Positions 47,144 to 57,028 are shown, counted from the stretch's first letter. The stretch: 64,000 bases of DNA from Paraburkholderia hayleyella (GCF_009455685.1 NZ_QPES01000001.1:2170001-2234000); one strand, 5' to 3'. The notes: generated by a model not told the origin, from the sequence alone. Program-made: numbers and translations.

Positions 47144-48508
47144 TCATTGCGCAAATCGCTGCAGCATGCGCAACGCCTGATACACCGCTGGATCCTGCAT
47201 CGCGGCATGCTTATCCGATCCGGACGCAGGTACGGTTTCGGCCGCCACCGTCTGCACGGAGCCAGGCTGCGATGCCATGGAAGACGTTGCTGTTTCCGTT
47301 TGCCCGGATTCCATCGCTTTCGTGGAAGGCAACAAGGGTGGAGGCGCCATGATTAGCTTTGATGCAGTGGGCGCATCCGATGCCACCGGCAGCTTTGATT
47401 CAGCTATCGATGTGTCGGATGCCACCGCTGGCTTTGATTTGGCGAATACGACTGATGCCAGCACGGGCTTTGATGCAGTGGGCGCATCCAAAGCCACCGG
47501 TGGCTTTGATTCAGCAATCGATGTGTCCAATGCCACCGTTGGCTTTGATTTGGCGAATACGACTGATGCCAGCACGGGCTTTGATGCAGTGGGCGCATCC
47601 AAAGCCACCGCTGGCTTTGATTCAGCAGTAGACACATCCAATGCCACCGCTGGCTTTGACTCACCGGATGCATTCGATGTCGCACCAGGCGGCACCGGTA
47701 CGGCGGCTGACGTCGATGCCGCTGGCGTCTCACTGGACGAATGCCCGGCTCGTGTCCACGCCTGGCTGGCAACCACCACTCTCCTCGCTTCGTTTTGAAT
47801 GGTCTCGCGCACGTTGTCGGCGATCTTCTGCTCATTCATCAGCGCCTGCGCCTGCGCTTGCCGGCCTTCAGCCAGCAAATAAAGCGTCACGTTGCTCATA
47901 ATCCTGGGATTGTGCTGATCGAGTTCCGCGGCTTGCATCAGTGGCACACGTGCGCCATTGATGTCACCGCTGCGCAAGCGCGCATAGCCGAGATCAGACA
48001 GCGTGACGGCATCCGTCGGAGCCAGTTGCGCGGCTTGCTGCAACGCTTGCGTGGCAGCCGGAAAATCCCCGCTGGCGCCCGCCAGTAGTCCCAAACCGCG
48101 ATAGCCGCGCGCCGCCAGTGGCGTCTTCAGCAGCGCCGTATAGGACGCAGCGCTAGCCGCAGGCTGATCGGTCGCGCGCAGCGCATCGGCACGCAGCAGC
48201 ATGGTATCGGGCGATACACCGTACTGCTTCTCATAAGCATCGATATGCGCCAGCGAGGCGTAATAGAGCCCCTGTGCCTGCATGCGCTCGATCAACCCCA
48301 GATACATCCCGGGCGTATCCGGCGTGACATTGCGCGTGGCCTGCTGCATCTTGACCTCGCGTTCCACCTGGGGCCCCACGCCATACCCTGAAGGGGGCCC
48401 CGCACACGCGCCGAGCCATGCACAACCCAGCACCACGCCGAGACGTCCGGCAAACAGCGCGCCTGGAACAGGGGCGACATAAAAACCCAGCCATTTCCGA
48501 TCCATCAT
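47144..48508 (-). CDS. tadD: TadD-like TPR lipoprotein with expanded repeat tail
   Basis: This protein has 454 residues after the site GAGGAAATCACC. The N-terminus has a signal peptide with a lipobox (LGACAG). TPR motifs occupy about residues 65-240 (YRGLGLLAGASGDFPAATQA, LQQAAQLAPTDAVTLSDLG). The C-terminal ~180 residues are low-complexity, dominated by 37-residue repeats built from SKPxVALD and SKPVLASVVFAKSKP elements. TadD proteins help assemble the Flp pilus at the outer membrane. The repeat tail is additional to the usual ~250-residue TadD and may be variable between strains. Confidence 0.85.
   Translation of the reverse strand: MMDRKWLGFYVAPVPGALFAGRLGVVLGCAWLGACAGPPSGYGVGPQVEREVKMQQATRNVTPDTPGMYLGLIERMQAQGLYYASLAHIDAYEKQYGVSPDTMLLRADALRATDQPAASAASYTALLKTPLAARGYRGLGLLAGASGDFPAATQALQQAAQLAPTDAVTLSDLGYARLRSGDINGARVPLMQAAELDQHNPRIMSNVTLYLLAEGRQAQAQALMNEQKIADNVRETIQNEARRVVVASQAWTRAGHSSSETPAASTSAAVPVPPGATSNASGESKPAVALDVSTAESKPAVALDAPTASKPVLASVVFAKSKPTVALDTSIAESKPPVALDAPTASKPVLASVVFAKSKPAVASDTSIAESKLPVASDAPTASKLIMAPPPLLPSTKAMESGQTETATSSMASQPGSVQTVAAETVPASGSDKHAAMQDPAVYQALRMLQRFAQ
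47343..47690 (-). repeat. 111-bp coding repeat in tadD
   Basis: On the plus strand the anchor GATGCAGTGGGCGCATCC recurs at 47361, 47472 and 47583, a spacing of exactly 111 bases (37 codons). Copies are nearly identical, with a partial fourth further right. Confidence 0.9.
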
Positions 48509-48518
48509 GGTGATTTCC

Positions 48519-49526
48519 TCAACGATGCAGCGCCGACAGTGTTTTTGTCACGGCCAGCACACCAGGCCCGGCTGTCACGATTAGCAGCGCAGGAAGCAGC
48601 GTGACGATCATCACGCCTGTCATTTTCACGGTGAGACGGCCAATCCGCTCACGTAGCAGCGAGCGGCGCGTTTCGCGCAAGCGGTCGCCGAACTGTTTGA
48701 GCGGCTCCTGAACCGCACCGCCATGGCGATCGACCTGAATCAGCAAACGCACGACGGCACGCAAGTCCTCATTGCAAAAACTGGTGGCGAGCCGGTGTAG
48801 CGACTGCTCCCGTGTGCGCCCAGCGGCGAACTGGCGCTGCGCAATCTCGAGTTCGCTCGACAGCACCGGCTGCACGCCACGAAAATCGTTCACCATGACT
48901 TGCAGGCTTTGATCCAGCGAAAGCCCTACGCCTTGCAGCAAACGCAACAGATCGACCAGCATGGGTAGCTCTTCAACCACGGCTTCACGCCGCGCCGCTG
49001 CGCGGTGATGCACATAGAGCTTGGGCAGCATGAAGCCGGCCACCGCCGCCAGCAGTAATAGCAACGGATAGCGCGGCCCGGCAAGCTGTCCGTGCGCGAG
49101 GAGAGCCGCTAACAGCGGCAGTGCGACGGCGCAGGCCACCCGCGCCATCAGAAAAAGCCCGCGTGAGTGGGCCTCGACAAAACCGCTTTGCTCCAGCAAA
49201 CGCCGGTCTTCCTCGGCGACGATCAACTTGCCCAATGAGGTGTCGAGCAGCCGTGCTCCGGTTCGCGCGAGTTGCTGCAACCCTTGTGCGAAAAACGATG
49301 GCCGACCCAGCGCGGGTTTCACGCCCGCGGCCGTGCTGGCGCGTTCCTCTACGCCATGGCCTCGCGTGGCCGCTGCCGCCGCGGCGCGCTGCTCCAGCGC
49401 CTGGGTCAAGGTGCGAACGCTGCGGCGCTCGTGCGCCAGACGCACGATCAGCCCTCCCGCCAGCAAAAGCAACGCCAGCGCGAACAGCGCTAACGCCAGG
49501 ACCACCAGAGGCATCGGTTGCATCAT
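48519..49526 (-). CDS. tadC: TadC inner-membrane platform protein
   Basis: This protein has 335 residues after GAGGGGAC. It has a type II secretion F domain (RREAVVEELPMLVDLLRLLQ, then GVGLSLDQSLQVMVNDF, and RLLIQVDRHGGAVQEPLKQF) and membrane helices at the N-terminus, middle and end. With TadB it forms the inner-membrane platform on which TadA acts. It lies 10 bases before tadD. Confidence 0.92.
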   Translation of the reverse strand: MMQPMPLVVLALALFALALLLLAGGLIVRLAHERRSVRTLTQALEQRAAAAAATRGHGVEERASTAAGVKPALGRPSFFAQGLQQLARTGARLLDTSLGKLIVAEEDRRLLEQSGFVEAHSRGLFLMARVACAVALPLLAALLAHGQLAGPRYPLLLLLAAVAGFMLPKLYVHHRAAARREAVVEELPMLVDLLRLLQGVGLSLDQSLQVMVNDFRGVQPVLSSELEIAQRQFAAGRTREQSLHRLATSFCNEDLRAVVRLLIQVDRHGGAVQEPLKQFGDRLRETRRSLLRERIGRLTVKMTGVMIVTLLPALLIVTAGPGVLAVTKTLSALHR

Positions 49527-49564
49527 GTCCCCTCGTTCATGTTTGTCTGTTCATGTTTGCCAGA

Positions 49565-50566
49565 TCACGCCCGCCTGAGCCGCGCCAGGCGATAGAGCAG
49601 ATAGGCGCCAGCCATCTGCAGCAGAAACGCGAGGTACACCAGCAAGCGGCCGCTATCGTCATGCCACATGACGCTGAAGTACGCCGGATTCGACATGATC
49701 AGAAAACCACCAATGCCAATCGGCAACAGCGCCAGTATCCACGCAGACAGACGGGTTTCGGTCGACATCGCAATCAGCTCGCGCTCGGCTTGCTCGATAT
49801 CGCGCATGAACGACGCCATGCGGTCAAGCATCACATCGGCCCGGCCGCCGTATTTGACCGACAGCCGCAACACGGCGCCAATCAGTTCGAACTCGCTGGT
49901 GCGATACACCTGTGCGACATGGGACAGCGCACGATCAATCTCCGTGCCCGAACGCAGCATCCGCGACACATGATCGAGACATTCACGCAGAGGGGCTTCG
50001 GTGCTTTGCAACGACGACTGAAACGCCGCGGGCACGCTATTGCCCAGCACGATCAGGCGCACGATGCCATCGAGAAACGACGGCAACTGTTGCACGATCA
50101 TCTGGCGGCGCTTCTGGATGCGCCACGACAGCAGCAGATAAACCAGCACGACGCAAGCCAGCAGCATCACGCCTGCCGCCAGCAGCCCCGCCTGACGCAG
50201 CGCCCACCAGCACAGCAGCAGCGTAACCACTGCCACGGTCCAAAACAGTGAACGCGCCTGCGTCAGGCCCGTGCGACTCATTAGCTCGGCCATGCGCCTG
50301 GCCGCCTGGGCTCGCAGATAACGCCCGCGCACCGACCAGCGCGCACCCGCATCTGGGACCGCGAGCGCCGGAGCGGGCGCACTTGGACGCATGCCCGCCA
50401 TAGCCGGGGCCGACGATGCCATCCGGCTGTCGATAAAACGCCCAGCGTTGGCCCGTTCCTTGTGCTGCGCGCCTCGCTGCAACAGCAGCAGCGCCGCCGC
50501 GGCGCTGAGCAGCGCCAGCGCGCCCAGCAAGGCGATCGCTATGGCGATCGTGCCCGAGCTAGACAT
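49565..50566 (-). CDS. tadB: TadB inner-membrane platform protein
   Basis: This protein has 333 residues from [20 protein letters not shown]. The start overlaps the end of tadA (AATGTCTAG). The F domain is seen in RQMIVQQLPSFLDGIVRLIV and AVLRLSVKYGGRADVMLDRM, with helices at both ends. It pairs with TadC. The gene order tadA-tadB-tadC is standard. Confidence 0.93.
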   Translation of the reverse strand: MSSSGTIAIAIALLGALALLSAAAALLLLQRGAQHKERANAGRFIDSRMASSAPAMAGMRPSAPAPALAVPDAGARWSVRGRYLRAQAARRMAELMSRTGLTQARSLFWTVAVVTLLLCWWALRQAGLLAAGVMLLACVVLVYLLLSWRIQKRRQMIVQQLPSFLDGIVRLIVLGNSVPAAFQSSLQSTEAPLRECLDHVSRMLRSGTEIDRALSHVAQVYRTSEFELIGAVLRLSVKYGGRADVMLDRMASFMRDIEQAERELIAMSTETRLSAWILALLPIGIGGFLIMSNPAYFSVMWHDDSGRLLVYLAFLLQMAGAYLLYRLARLRRA

Positions 50567-51905
50567 TGAAGCCTCCCCCAGCGCCGCCAAAACCCCCGCC
50601 AAAACCCCCAGCCGCTTCCGACAGCATCGGCCTGAAGCGCGCCAGTTTGGACGAATGCGGATGAATGCCGAGCGACACCCACTGGTCACGCTCTTCGCCA
50701 TCGGCACCTGCTACGGGTTCGTAGCGATACAGCTCCTGGGTTGCAATGATGTTGTCGGAAAGCCCCGTCACTTCAGTAATCGACAGGATGCGGCGGCGGC
50801 CATTCGACAAGCGCCCGATCTGCACGATGAAGTCGATCGCATTGGCGATCTGCCGCCGCAAACTTGATTCGGTCCCCTGAAAACCAGCGAAGCCCGCCAG
50901 CATCTCAAGCCGGTACAGGCACTCGCGCGGCGAACTGGCGTGGACCGTCCCCATCGACCCATCGTGGCCGGTGTTCATCGCCTGCAGCATTTCGAGCACT
51001 TCACCGCCGCGCACTTCGCCGACGATGATGCGATCGGGCCGCATACGCAGCGTGTTGCGCAGCAAATCGCGGATGGTCACGAGGCCCGAGCCGTCAAAGC
51101 CGCCAGGGCGGCTTTCCAGCCGGACCACATGAGGATGGTTCAGCGATAGCTCGGCCGTGTCTTCGATCGTCACGACGCGTTCGATTTCGGGAATATGAAA
51201 CGCCAGCGCATTGAGTAGCGAGGTCTTGCCCGAACTCGTCCCGCCTGACACCAGCACATTGCAGCGCGCATTCACCGCGGCCTCCAGCAGCGCGCCGATC
51301 TCGTGGTTATACGTGCCATTGCCGAGCAGATCGTCGGGGCGCAGCGGGTCCTTGCGAAACTTGCGAATCGATACGATCGGGCCATCTATGGAAAGTGGCT
51401 CGATCACGACATTCACACGGCCACCATCGGCCAGCCGCGCATCGACCATCGGATTCGATTCGTCGAGACGCCGCCCGATGGGTGCCAGAATGCGTCGCAC
51501 GATGCGCAGCAGATGCGCATTATCGGCAAAGCGCACCGGGATTTTCTCCAGAATGCCGTGACGCGAGACATAGACATCGTTGTAGCCGTTGATCAGGATA
51601 TCTTCGACCGCGGGATCATTGAGCAGATCTTCAATCGGGCCAAAACCCGCCAGCTCCTTGGTGAGCGCCTCGGCAATCAGACGCACTTCGCTCTCGTTGA
51701 TGGGAATGTGGCGCAAGCGCACAAAGCTGTCTATTTCCAGATCAACGAACTGGTTGATCGCCTGGCGCGACCAGCGGCCAAATTCAGCGCCCAGTTCTTC
51801 GATGCGGGTCAGCAGATGCTCATGCGCCGCGTTCTTGATGTCCTGAAACTGCTGGCTGTGCGCGAACGACGGGGCATCGTCGGCAAATTGAATGTCTTTT
51901 CCCAT
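50559..51905 (-). CDS. tadA: TadA/CpaF secretion ATPase
   Basis: This protein has 448 residues. ATPase motifs: [20 protein letters not shown] (Walker A), [20 protein letters not shown] (Asp box), [20 protein letters not shown] (Walker B) and [20 protein letters not shown] (His box). The N-terminal domain carries [20 protein letters not shown]. This hexameric enzyme powers extension (and perhaps retraction) of Flp pili. The C-terminus ends in a Gly/Phe-rich tail ([16 protein letters not shown]). It starts three bases after the tadZ stop. Confidence 0.96.
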   Translation of the reverse strand: MGKDIQFADDAPSFAHSQQFQDIKNAAHEHLLTRIEELGAEFGRWSRQAINQFVDLEIDSFVRLRHIPINESEVRLIAEALTKELAGFGPIEDLLNDPAVEDILINGYNDVYVSRHGILEKIPVRFADNAHLLRIVRRILAPIGRRLDESNPMVDARLADGGRVNVVIEPLSIDGPIVSIRKFRKDPLRPDDLLGNGTYNHEIGALLEAAVNARCNVLVSGGTSSGKTSLLNALAFHIPEIERVVTIEDTAELSLNHPHVVRLESRPGGFDGSGLVTIRDLLRNTLRMRPDRIIVGEVRGGEVLEMLQAMNTGHDGSMGTVHASSPRECLYRLEMLAGFAGFQGTESSLRRQIANAIDFIVQIGRLSNGRRRILSITEVTGLSDNIIATQELYRYEPVAGADGEERDQWVSLGIHPHSSKLARFRPMLSEAAGGFGGGFGGAGGGFNV

Positions 51906-51908
51906 CGT

Positions 51909-53147
51909 TTATGACCGCTTGTTTGAAGGTGGAATAAAACGCCTGAGCGCATCGAATGCGAAGCGCCCACGTGCGGAGGTCGCGCACGCCGCGCCACCGA
52001 GGCGCTCAATCAGCGGTTCAAGCGCGCGGACATAAATGTCACGCGTCGAGGTCTCGACAAGCAGTTGCCCCTGATTGGCCGCCTGACCCAGCGCCACGCG
52101 ACGCTCTGGCAGACTCGCCAGCAGCGGCAGGTTCAGGCGCTGGGCGATTTGCGCCGCGCTCAAACCCAGCTCGGGGTCGTATTTGTTCACGACAAGCTGC
52201 ACGTTGACGGCTTGCGGCAAATCTTCACGCAACGCATCCAGCACGCCGACCGCCGACACCACCGAGGCCACCCCCTGATCGCACACCAGCCACGCTTCGT
52301 CGGCGGCCTGCACCACGTGCGCCATAAATTCACGGTTGGAAAAGCCGCCCAGATCGACAATCTGCTGGTCAAAAAAGGCCCGCAGGCGGTTCAGCAAGCT
52401 AATCGATGCGGCGTAGGAAACCGTGCGCATCTCCGCCAGATCGGTGGGCAGCGCCGTCAGGGCCACGCCGCTCGGATGACGCGATAACGCGGTATGGATA
52501 AAGGTTCGATCGAAGCGGCGCAAATTGCGCACCGCTGCCACGAAATCGAATTCGCTGCGCGTATCGAGCAGCATGGCGCCATCACCAGCGGGCAAGCCGA
52601 GATCCAGTAGCACCGTCTGCTGGTCCTGGGCCGCCTTGCGCCGTTGCAGCGCCACCGCCAGATTGGCGGCCAGCGTGCTCACGCCCATGCCGATGCGAGC
52701 TCCGAGCAGCACCGTCAAACGGCCATGGCGGCTGATGGGCTCAACCTGTTGCGCCATCACCTGCTGCGTGATGCGCACAGCGTCTTCAGCGGGTGCACCC
52801 AGATCAATGAAATCGCGCACGCCGGCACGCAAAGCAGCCAACGCCGTTTCCGGCTCGCTGAGCAAACCCAGCGCGACAATCTGCATGCATGGATAAGCGG
52901 CCCGCACTGCATTGGCCACCACGCTGGCGGCCGCGGCACGGCCCGCCGAAAAATCAATAAACACCAGTGTGGGGTTGAGCGCGGCAATGCGCTGCGTGAG
53001 CACGGCTGAATCGAGTGCCACCACATCCACCCTGCCCGCCTGGGCCAGCGTCGTCGCCAGCCAGTGAGCATGCTCACTGCTCAAGGAGGCAAGAACGAAG
53101 GAGTCCGTCAGAGCTGGTTCAGTCAAGGGATACGTTCTCGCATTCAT
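51909..53147 (-). CDS. tadZ: TadZ/CpaE localisation ATPase
   Basis: This protein has 412 residues from MNARTYPLTEPALTDSF, preceded by GAAGGATGCCCAGG. An N-terminal receiver-like domain (residues 15-130, with VFIDFSAGRAAAASVV) is followed by a MinD/ParA-like domain in which the Walker A is atypical (LLGARIGMGVSTLAANLAVA), as is known for CpaE/TadZ, then VLLDLGLPAGDGAMLLDTRS. TadZ places the pilus machine at the cell pole. Between rcpA and tadA. Confidence 0.92.
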   Translation of the reverse strand: MNARTYPLTEPALTDSFVLASLSSEHAHWLATTLAQAGRVDVVALDSAVLTQRIAALNPTLVFIDFSAGRAAAASVVANAVRAAYPCMQIVALGLLSEPETALAALRAGVRDFIDLGAPAEDAVRITQQVMAQQVEPISRHGRLTVLLGARIGMGVSTLAANLAVALQRRKAAQDQQTVLLDLGLPAGDGAMLLDTRSEFDFVAAVRNLRRFDRTFIHTALSRHPSGVALTALPTDLAEMRTVSYAASISLLNRLRAFFDQQIVDLGGFSNREFMAHVVQAADEAWLVCDQGVASVVSAVGVLDALREDLPQAVNVQLVVNKYDPELGLSAAQIAQRLNLPLLASLPERRVALGQAANQGQLLVETSTRDIYVRALEPLIERLGGAACATSARGRFAFDALRRFIPPSNKRS

Positions 53148-53240
53148 CCTGGGCATCCTTCGGGGACCGTGATACGGCGGCTGCCGCGCCGCGCACCGCT
53201 GCAGCGACATCGCTCGCCCACACCGCGATACGTCGTGCGC

Positions 53241-54596
53241 TCATTTCGAAAATCCTGGCACCAGCGTGGTGGCCGCCGCGCCGCCTAACAAGTCCCGCCA
53301 TACCGGGCCGTTGCGCTGCTCCGATTGTTCGCCTGGCGTGCTGGGCAAAACAGCACCCTTCGCCAGCGGCGACACCAGATGCGGCGTCACGATAATCACC
53401 AGTTCCTTGTCGTTTTGCTGGTAGCTCAACTGCTTGAAAAACGTTCCGATGATTGGCAAGTCGCCCAGAAACGGCACCTTGCTGACATTCGATGCCGTTT
53501 CGCGGTCAATCAGCCCGCCGATCACGAAGCTCTCGCCATCACCCAGTTCGACGGTGGTATCGGCGCGGCGCGTCGTGATGGCGGGGACAGAGATGCTATT
53601 CACCGTGACCGCATGCACGAAATCCAGCTCACTGGCCTCTGGCGCCACCTTCAGCGCGATGCGTCGCGGACTGAGCACGGTCGGTGTCACGGTCAAGCCG
53701 ATGCCATAGGGCTTGTACTGGATCGACGTCGTACCCAACGCCTCAGGCACGGGCACCGGAATTTCGCCGCCCGCGAGAAAACTGGCGCTCTGTCCGGAGA
53801 GCGCGACCAGGGTCGGCTCCGCGAGGATGCGCGCGAGATTGTTGCTTTCCATCAGGCTCAGGTTAGAAAAAATACCCTCGGAGGCGTAGTTGAACACCAG
53901 GTTGAAAGCCGAGGTGATTGGCGTGCCCAGCGCGGGCAGCGAGCCTGGCGTGACAGTAGTAGGCGCGGCAGGCGCAAAGGTGCCAAACGAAAAACCATTG
54001 GCGCTCTGACGGAAAAAATTGAAGCCAATCTGCTTGAGTACCGAACGGCTGAATTCCACCACCCTGACATCCACCTGCACCACGGCCCGCGATGCGATCG
54101 TCGAGGTGTCCACCACCACGCCATCTTTGTCCAGCGAGGCATTGGCCGCTGCTACCGCGCGCTGATGTGACTCCATCGTGGGCGTCGAACCGGAGATCAA
54201 CGCCGTGTTGCCCAGCACTTTCATGGCAGGTGCGTCACCGCCGAGGATCGAGCGTGCCGCGCGAGGGCTCACGTTGACGGTATACGTCAGGGGTGGCGCA
54301 TCCGCGCGCTCCCATAGCATCACACTGGTGGTACCCGCTGCCTTGCCGACCAGCAGCACGCCCCCCCGTTTGTCACCGCGCAAAACCAGCACGTCCGCCA
54401 CGCTGGGATCCCCCACGGCAATGCGCCGCATCGTGTGCCCCGCCGCCAGCGTCCGCTGGGCACCGACCGCCATTTCAAGCGTCGCGCCGGGACGCTCATT
54501 CGCCCATGCAACCGTTGGGCCGGCCAGCGACAAGACTATCAGCGGCACAGCACGAAGCCACGCCGCCACCTCGAAGGCAAAAATCTTTTTTGTCAT
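53241..54596 (-). CDS. rcpA: CpaC/RcpA secretin of the Tad pilus
   Basis: This protein has 451 residues with a signal peptide (AVPLIVLSLAGPTVAWANE). The N-terminal pilus-assembly domain (HTMRRIAVGDPSVADVLVLR) is followed by a BON-like region and the secretin domain (VQVDVRVVEFSRSVLKQIGF, RRADTTVELGDGESFVIGGL, then KVPFLGDLPIIGTFFKQLSY). It forms the outer-membrane channel for Flp fibres. The spacing to tadZ is 93 bases. Confidence 0.94.
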   Translation of the reverse strand: MTKKIFAFEVAAWLRAVPLIVLSLAGPTVAWANERPGATLEMAVGAQRTLAAGHTMRRIAVGDPSVADVLVLRGDKRGGVLLVGKAAGTTSVMLWERADAPPLTYTVNVSPRAARSILGGDAPAMKVLGNTALISGSTPTMESHQRAVAAANASLDKDGVVVDTSTIASRAVVQVDVRVVEFSRSVLKQIGFNFFRQSANGFSFGTFAPAAPTTVTPGSLPALGTPITSAFNLVFNYASEGIFSNLSLMESNNLARILAEPTLVALSGQSASFLAGGEIPVPVPEALGTTSIQYKPYGIGLTVTPTVLSPRRIALKVAPEASELDFVHAVTVNSISVPAITTRRADTTVELGDGESFVIGGLIDRETASNVSKVPFLGDLPIIGTFFKQLSYQQNDKELVIIVTPHLVSPLAKGAVLPSTPGEQSEQRNGPVWRDLLGGAAATTLVPGFSK

Positions 54597-54650
54597 TGTG
54601 TTGTGTTGTTATAGCGGCCACGAACATCGCTACCCGTGACCTGAAACGGC

Positions 54651-55571
54651 TTACCAGGCGAGCGTTTCCGCGCGCCCACCGCGAATGACTTCAATGCTGC
54701 CGCCAGTGCGCGTTGCGGGACGCGCATGCACTGCTGTCTGAGTGCGGCCACCGCCGCCCGCTAGCGCATCCAGCGCAATACCGGCTGCGGCGCGTGTCGA
54801 GACGTCCTGAGCCGCGCCTTGCACCACGGTTTTCAGCACCTCGGGAAGCGCTGCAAACGCGCGCGAATCGACCACCTCGTTATCTTCTGGATTCCGTAAT
54901 GCCAGCACCAGGTGCCCATTCATTTCGGCGAGTGTCAACCGGTTGATATCGGTCATCGGCACCGCCAGCACCGCAGTCCGCGCCATCGCCGCGGGATCGT
55001 TGGGATTGGGTGTGACGTCATTGAGCGTGGCACTGCTCGTGTTATTGCCGAAGGCCAGCACGCGCACCTTCGAGAGCAACAGGCGCGCCTGGGTTTGCTC
55101 GATCTCCGCGCCGCTTAACCCCGCAGCCGGTTCGCGCTTCAGCGTAAAGAACACATCGACGAAATTGCCTGGCCGCACGCGATTGCCCACCGCATTGGTT
55201 TCATCCACCCGCACGGCCACGGCCCGCTCGCCGGGAGCAATGCGCTCCGCGAGCCCGGATGACAACTGCGTCTCAAAGACTGGTGCGCCCACGCCAATAT
55301 CCGCCATGGGCACGCGTCCAACCAGCACCGCGGGATCGGCAAAGGCTCCGTCCGGCTGAACCGGGAACGGCTGGATGCGCAGCGCTTCGAGCGCAATCGG
55401 CTTGCCTGCGGGCAAAGCGTGCGTCGTCACGACGACGGGAAACGTGGCTTGCGCGACAGGCCGGACCACGGCGGAAGGCGCTGCGCGGTGCGACAGCATC
55501 CATGCCGCCAGACCGAGCAAGAGCGCTAGCGCGATCAGCACACCGGCGATGATTCGCGTCAGGTGTGGCAT
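54651..55571 (-). CDS. rcpC: CpaB/RcpC Flp pilus assembly protein
   Basis: This protein has 306 residues from MPHLTRIIAGVLIALALLLG, an N-terminal membrane anchor. The SAF-type domain (VVVTTHALPAGKPIALEALR) and the RcpC domain (ERAVAVRVDETNAVGNRVRP, GNFVDVFFTLKRE) mark the family. It supports the secretin in the periplasm. It lies between the tadE-like gene and rcpA. Confidence 0.93.
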   Translation of the reverse strand: MPHLTRIIAGVLIALALLLGLAAWMLSHRAAPSAVVRPVAQATFPVVVTTHALPAGKPIALEALRIQPFPVQPDGAFADPAVLVGRVPMADIGVGAPVFETQLSSGLAERIAPGERAVAVRVDETNAVGNRVRPGNFVDVFFTLKREPAAGLSGAEIEQTQARLLLSKVRVLAFGNNTSSATLNDVTPNPNDPAAMARTAVLAVPMTDINRLTLAEMNGHLVLALRNPEDNEVVDSRAFAALPEVLKTVVQGAAQDVSTRAAAGIALDALAGGGGRTQTAVHARPATRTGGSIEVIRGGRAETLAW

Positions 55572-55674
55572 CGCGGCCCCCTCTTGCGGCGGGATATGAA
55601 ACAGGAAAAACCACGCGCAGCGTAGGCTTTGGGCTTTGAGGCCGTGACTAGCACATGAATTTCTGACCGGTCGA

Positions 55675-56160
55675 TCACAGCAGGTATCCGGGATTGAGCT
55701 GCACCATGGCACTGCTCGAGAGTGCGGCAGGCAGCACCAGACTCAGCAAGGGCAGCGTGGGAATCAGGGGTTTTCCAGCGTAGTTGTAGGTCAGCGTGAC
55801 TTTCACGCATTGCATGGCGGTATTGAAGGTGCAAGCAGCGGGTGTGGCCACGCAGCTTGCATAACGGCCCGAGAGCCAGCCCACGGTTCCCGTTGCCGCG
55901 CTGCAGGCGGCGCTCGCACGTGCGGCCAACGCACTGGGCACATCTTTTGCCTGCTGATAATTCAGTGCGGCGCGCGCGCCCTCTTCCGCGGCCAGCGTCA
56001 AGCTTTGCTGCGCCACGAAGATCAGGCTGAACGTGACGATCGCATAGAGAATCAGGAAAAACAGCGGAAAAATCATCGCAAACTCAACCGCCATGCTGCC
56101 GCGCTGCTCACGTGACGCTTTGACATCAATGCGATAGTGGACAAGCGTAGTGGACGTCAT
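55675..56160 (-). CDS. tadE: TadE-like pseudopilin
   Basis: This protein has 161 residues from MTSTTLVHYRIDVKASREQR. The prepilin-like site is REQRGSMAVEFAMIFPLFFL, with the conserved Glu at +5, followed by a long helix and EEGARAALNYQQAK. Four or more cysteines occur in the C-terminal part. TadV is expected to cleave after RG. Its start overlaps the tadV stop (ATGA), showing coupling. Confidence 0.9.
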   Translation of the reverse strand: MTSTTLVHYRIDVKASREQRGSMAVEFAMIFPLFFLILYAIVTFSLIFVAQQSLTLAAEEGARAALNYQQAKDVPSALAARASAACSAATGTVGWLSGRYASCVATPAACTFNTAMQCVKVTLTYNYAGKPLIPTLPLLSLVLPAALSSSAMVQLNPGYLL

Positions 56161-56660
56161 GTCGTGGCACCTGTTACAAACTGCAAGGCCACCCACGCGG
56201 CTGCGGGCACTGTCAGGCATGCGGCATAAGGCGTCGAGCGACGCCCTGCAAGCTCAAAAGTAGGTGTGGCGCGACGCCCGCTCAATGCAGGGATGCGCGA
56301 GCGCGAAGTCAGCAGCAATGTCGCGGCATGAACCCCGGCGGCAAGACTCGCTGCAACCCACAATCCGAGCAACGGCTGCATTCCGCACCAGGCGCCCAGA
56401 ACGGCGAAAACCTTGACGTCAGCCGCACCCATCACGCCGATAACAAAAAACGGCAGCAATGCGATCAGGCCCACTGCTGTGCCAAGCAATGCCGCATAGA
56501 AAGAGATGCCAAACGGGTTATGGCGAAGCACGGCGCACATCAAAGCGGCAATGAAACCGATGACGACGAGTGCATTCGGAATCCGCCGATTGCGGCAATC
56601 GCACACCGCAATGGCGATCGCCCATGCAATAAACAGGACACTGCTGAGATGCCCATTCAT
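56157..56660 (-). CDS. tadV: TadV/CpaA prepilin peptidase
   Basis: This protein has 167 residues with about five membrane helices. The two catalytic aspartates of the A24 family are in AVCDCRNRRIPNALVV and GVMGAADVKVFAVLGAW (GxxDxK). It cleaves the Flp pilin and TadE-like leader peptides. It lies downstream of flp and upstream of the tadE-like gene. Confidence 0.93.
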   Translation of the reverse strand: MNGHLSSVLFIAWAIAIAVCDCRNRRIPNALVVIGFIAALMCAVLRHNPFGISFYAALLGTAVGLIALLPFFVIGVMGAADVKVFAVLGAWCGMQPLLGLWVAASLAAGVHAATLLLTSRSRIPALSGRRATPTFELAGRRSTPYAACLTVPAAAWVALQFVTGATT

Positions 56661-56680
56661 GTTTCACTCGATTGGCAGAA

Positions 56681-56718
56681 CAATCCGTCTGAACCAGATA
56701 TTGGGTTCAGACGGATTG
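56681..56718 (-). terminator. Hairpin between flp and tadV
   Basis: CAATCCGTCTGAACC pairs perfectly (15 bp) with GGTTCAGACGGATTG over an 8-base loop, 20 bases before the tadV start. There is no T run on the minus strand, so it may be an attenuator or a 3' stabiliser that makes the abundant flp message more stable than the rest of the operon. Confidence 0.6.
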
Positions 56719-56818
56719 AATGACGGGTTATTTAGTCAGGCTAACCCGGAAACGTGGAGCAGGCTGGAAAATAGCCAGGCACGAGTTTTTGTGCGAGATT
56801 AATGTCCCGACCGGCTTT

Positions 56819-57010
56819 TTAACCACCGCCGCCGCCTGATGTGCCTGTAGGCAAGGCGCTCGCCACGGCATTAAAGGTAGAAACAATAGCTGTTTTTACC
56901 CCTGTCGTCGCGGTTACGATACCCACCGCAATGATTCCTGCAATCAGGCCATACTCAATAGCCGTGACGCCTTTGTTTTCTGTTAGAAAACGCTTAATGA
57001 TGTTTTTCAT
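56819..57010 (-). CDS. flp: Flp-family type IVb pilin
   Basis: This protein has 63 residues from MKNIIKRFLTENKGVTAIEY after GGGGGAGTG. Cleavage by TadV is expected after KG, giving VTAIEYGLIAGIIAVGIVTA with the conserved Glu-Tyr pair of Flp pilins. The C-terminus ends PTGTSGGGGG. It is the major subunit of the Tad pilus, used in adhesion and biofilm formation, and the first gene of the operon. Confidence 0.95.
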   Translation of the reverse strand: MKNIIKRFLTENKGVTAIEYGLIAGIIAVGIVTATTGVKTAIVSTFNAVASALPTGTSGGGGG

Positions 57011-57028
57011 CACTCCCCCGGAATTCAT

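Noticed and set aside
47277..47798. 173-codon plus-strand frame with Ala/Gly/Asp repeats
   Set aside because: Shadow of the tadD repeat tail.
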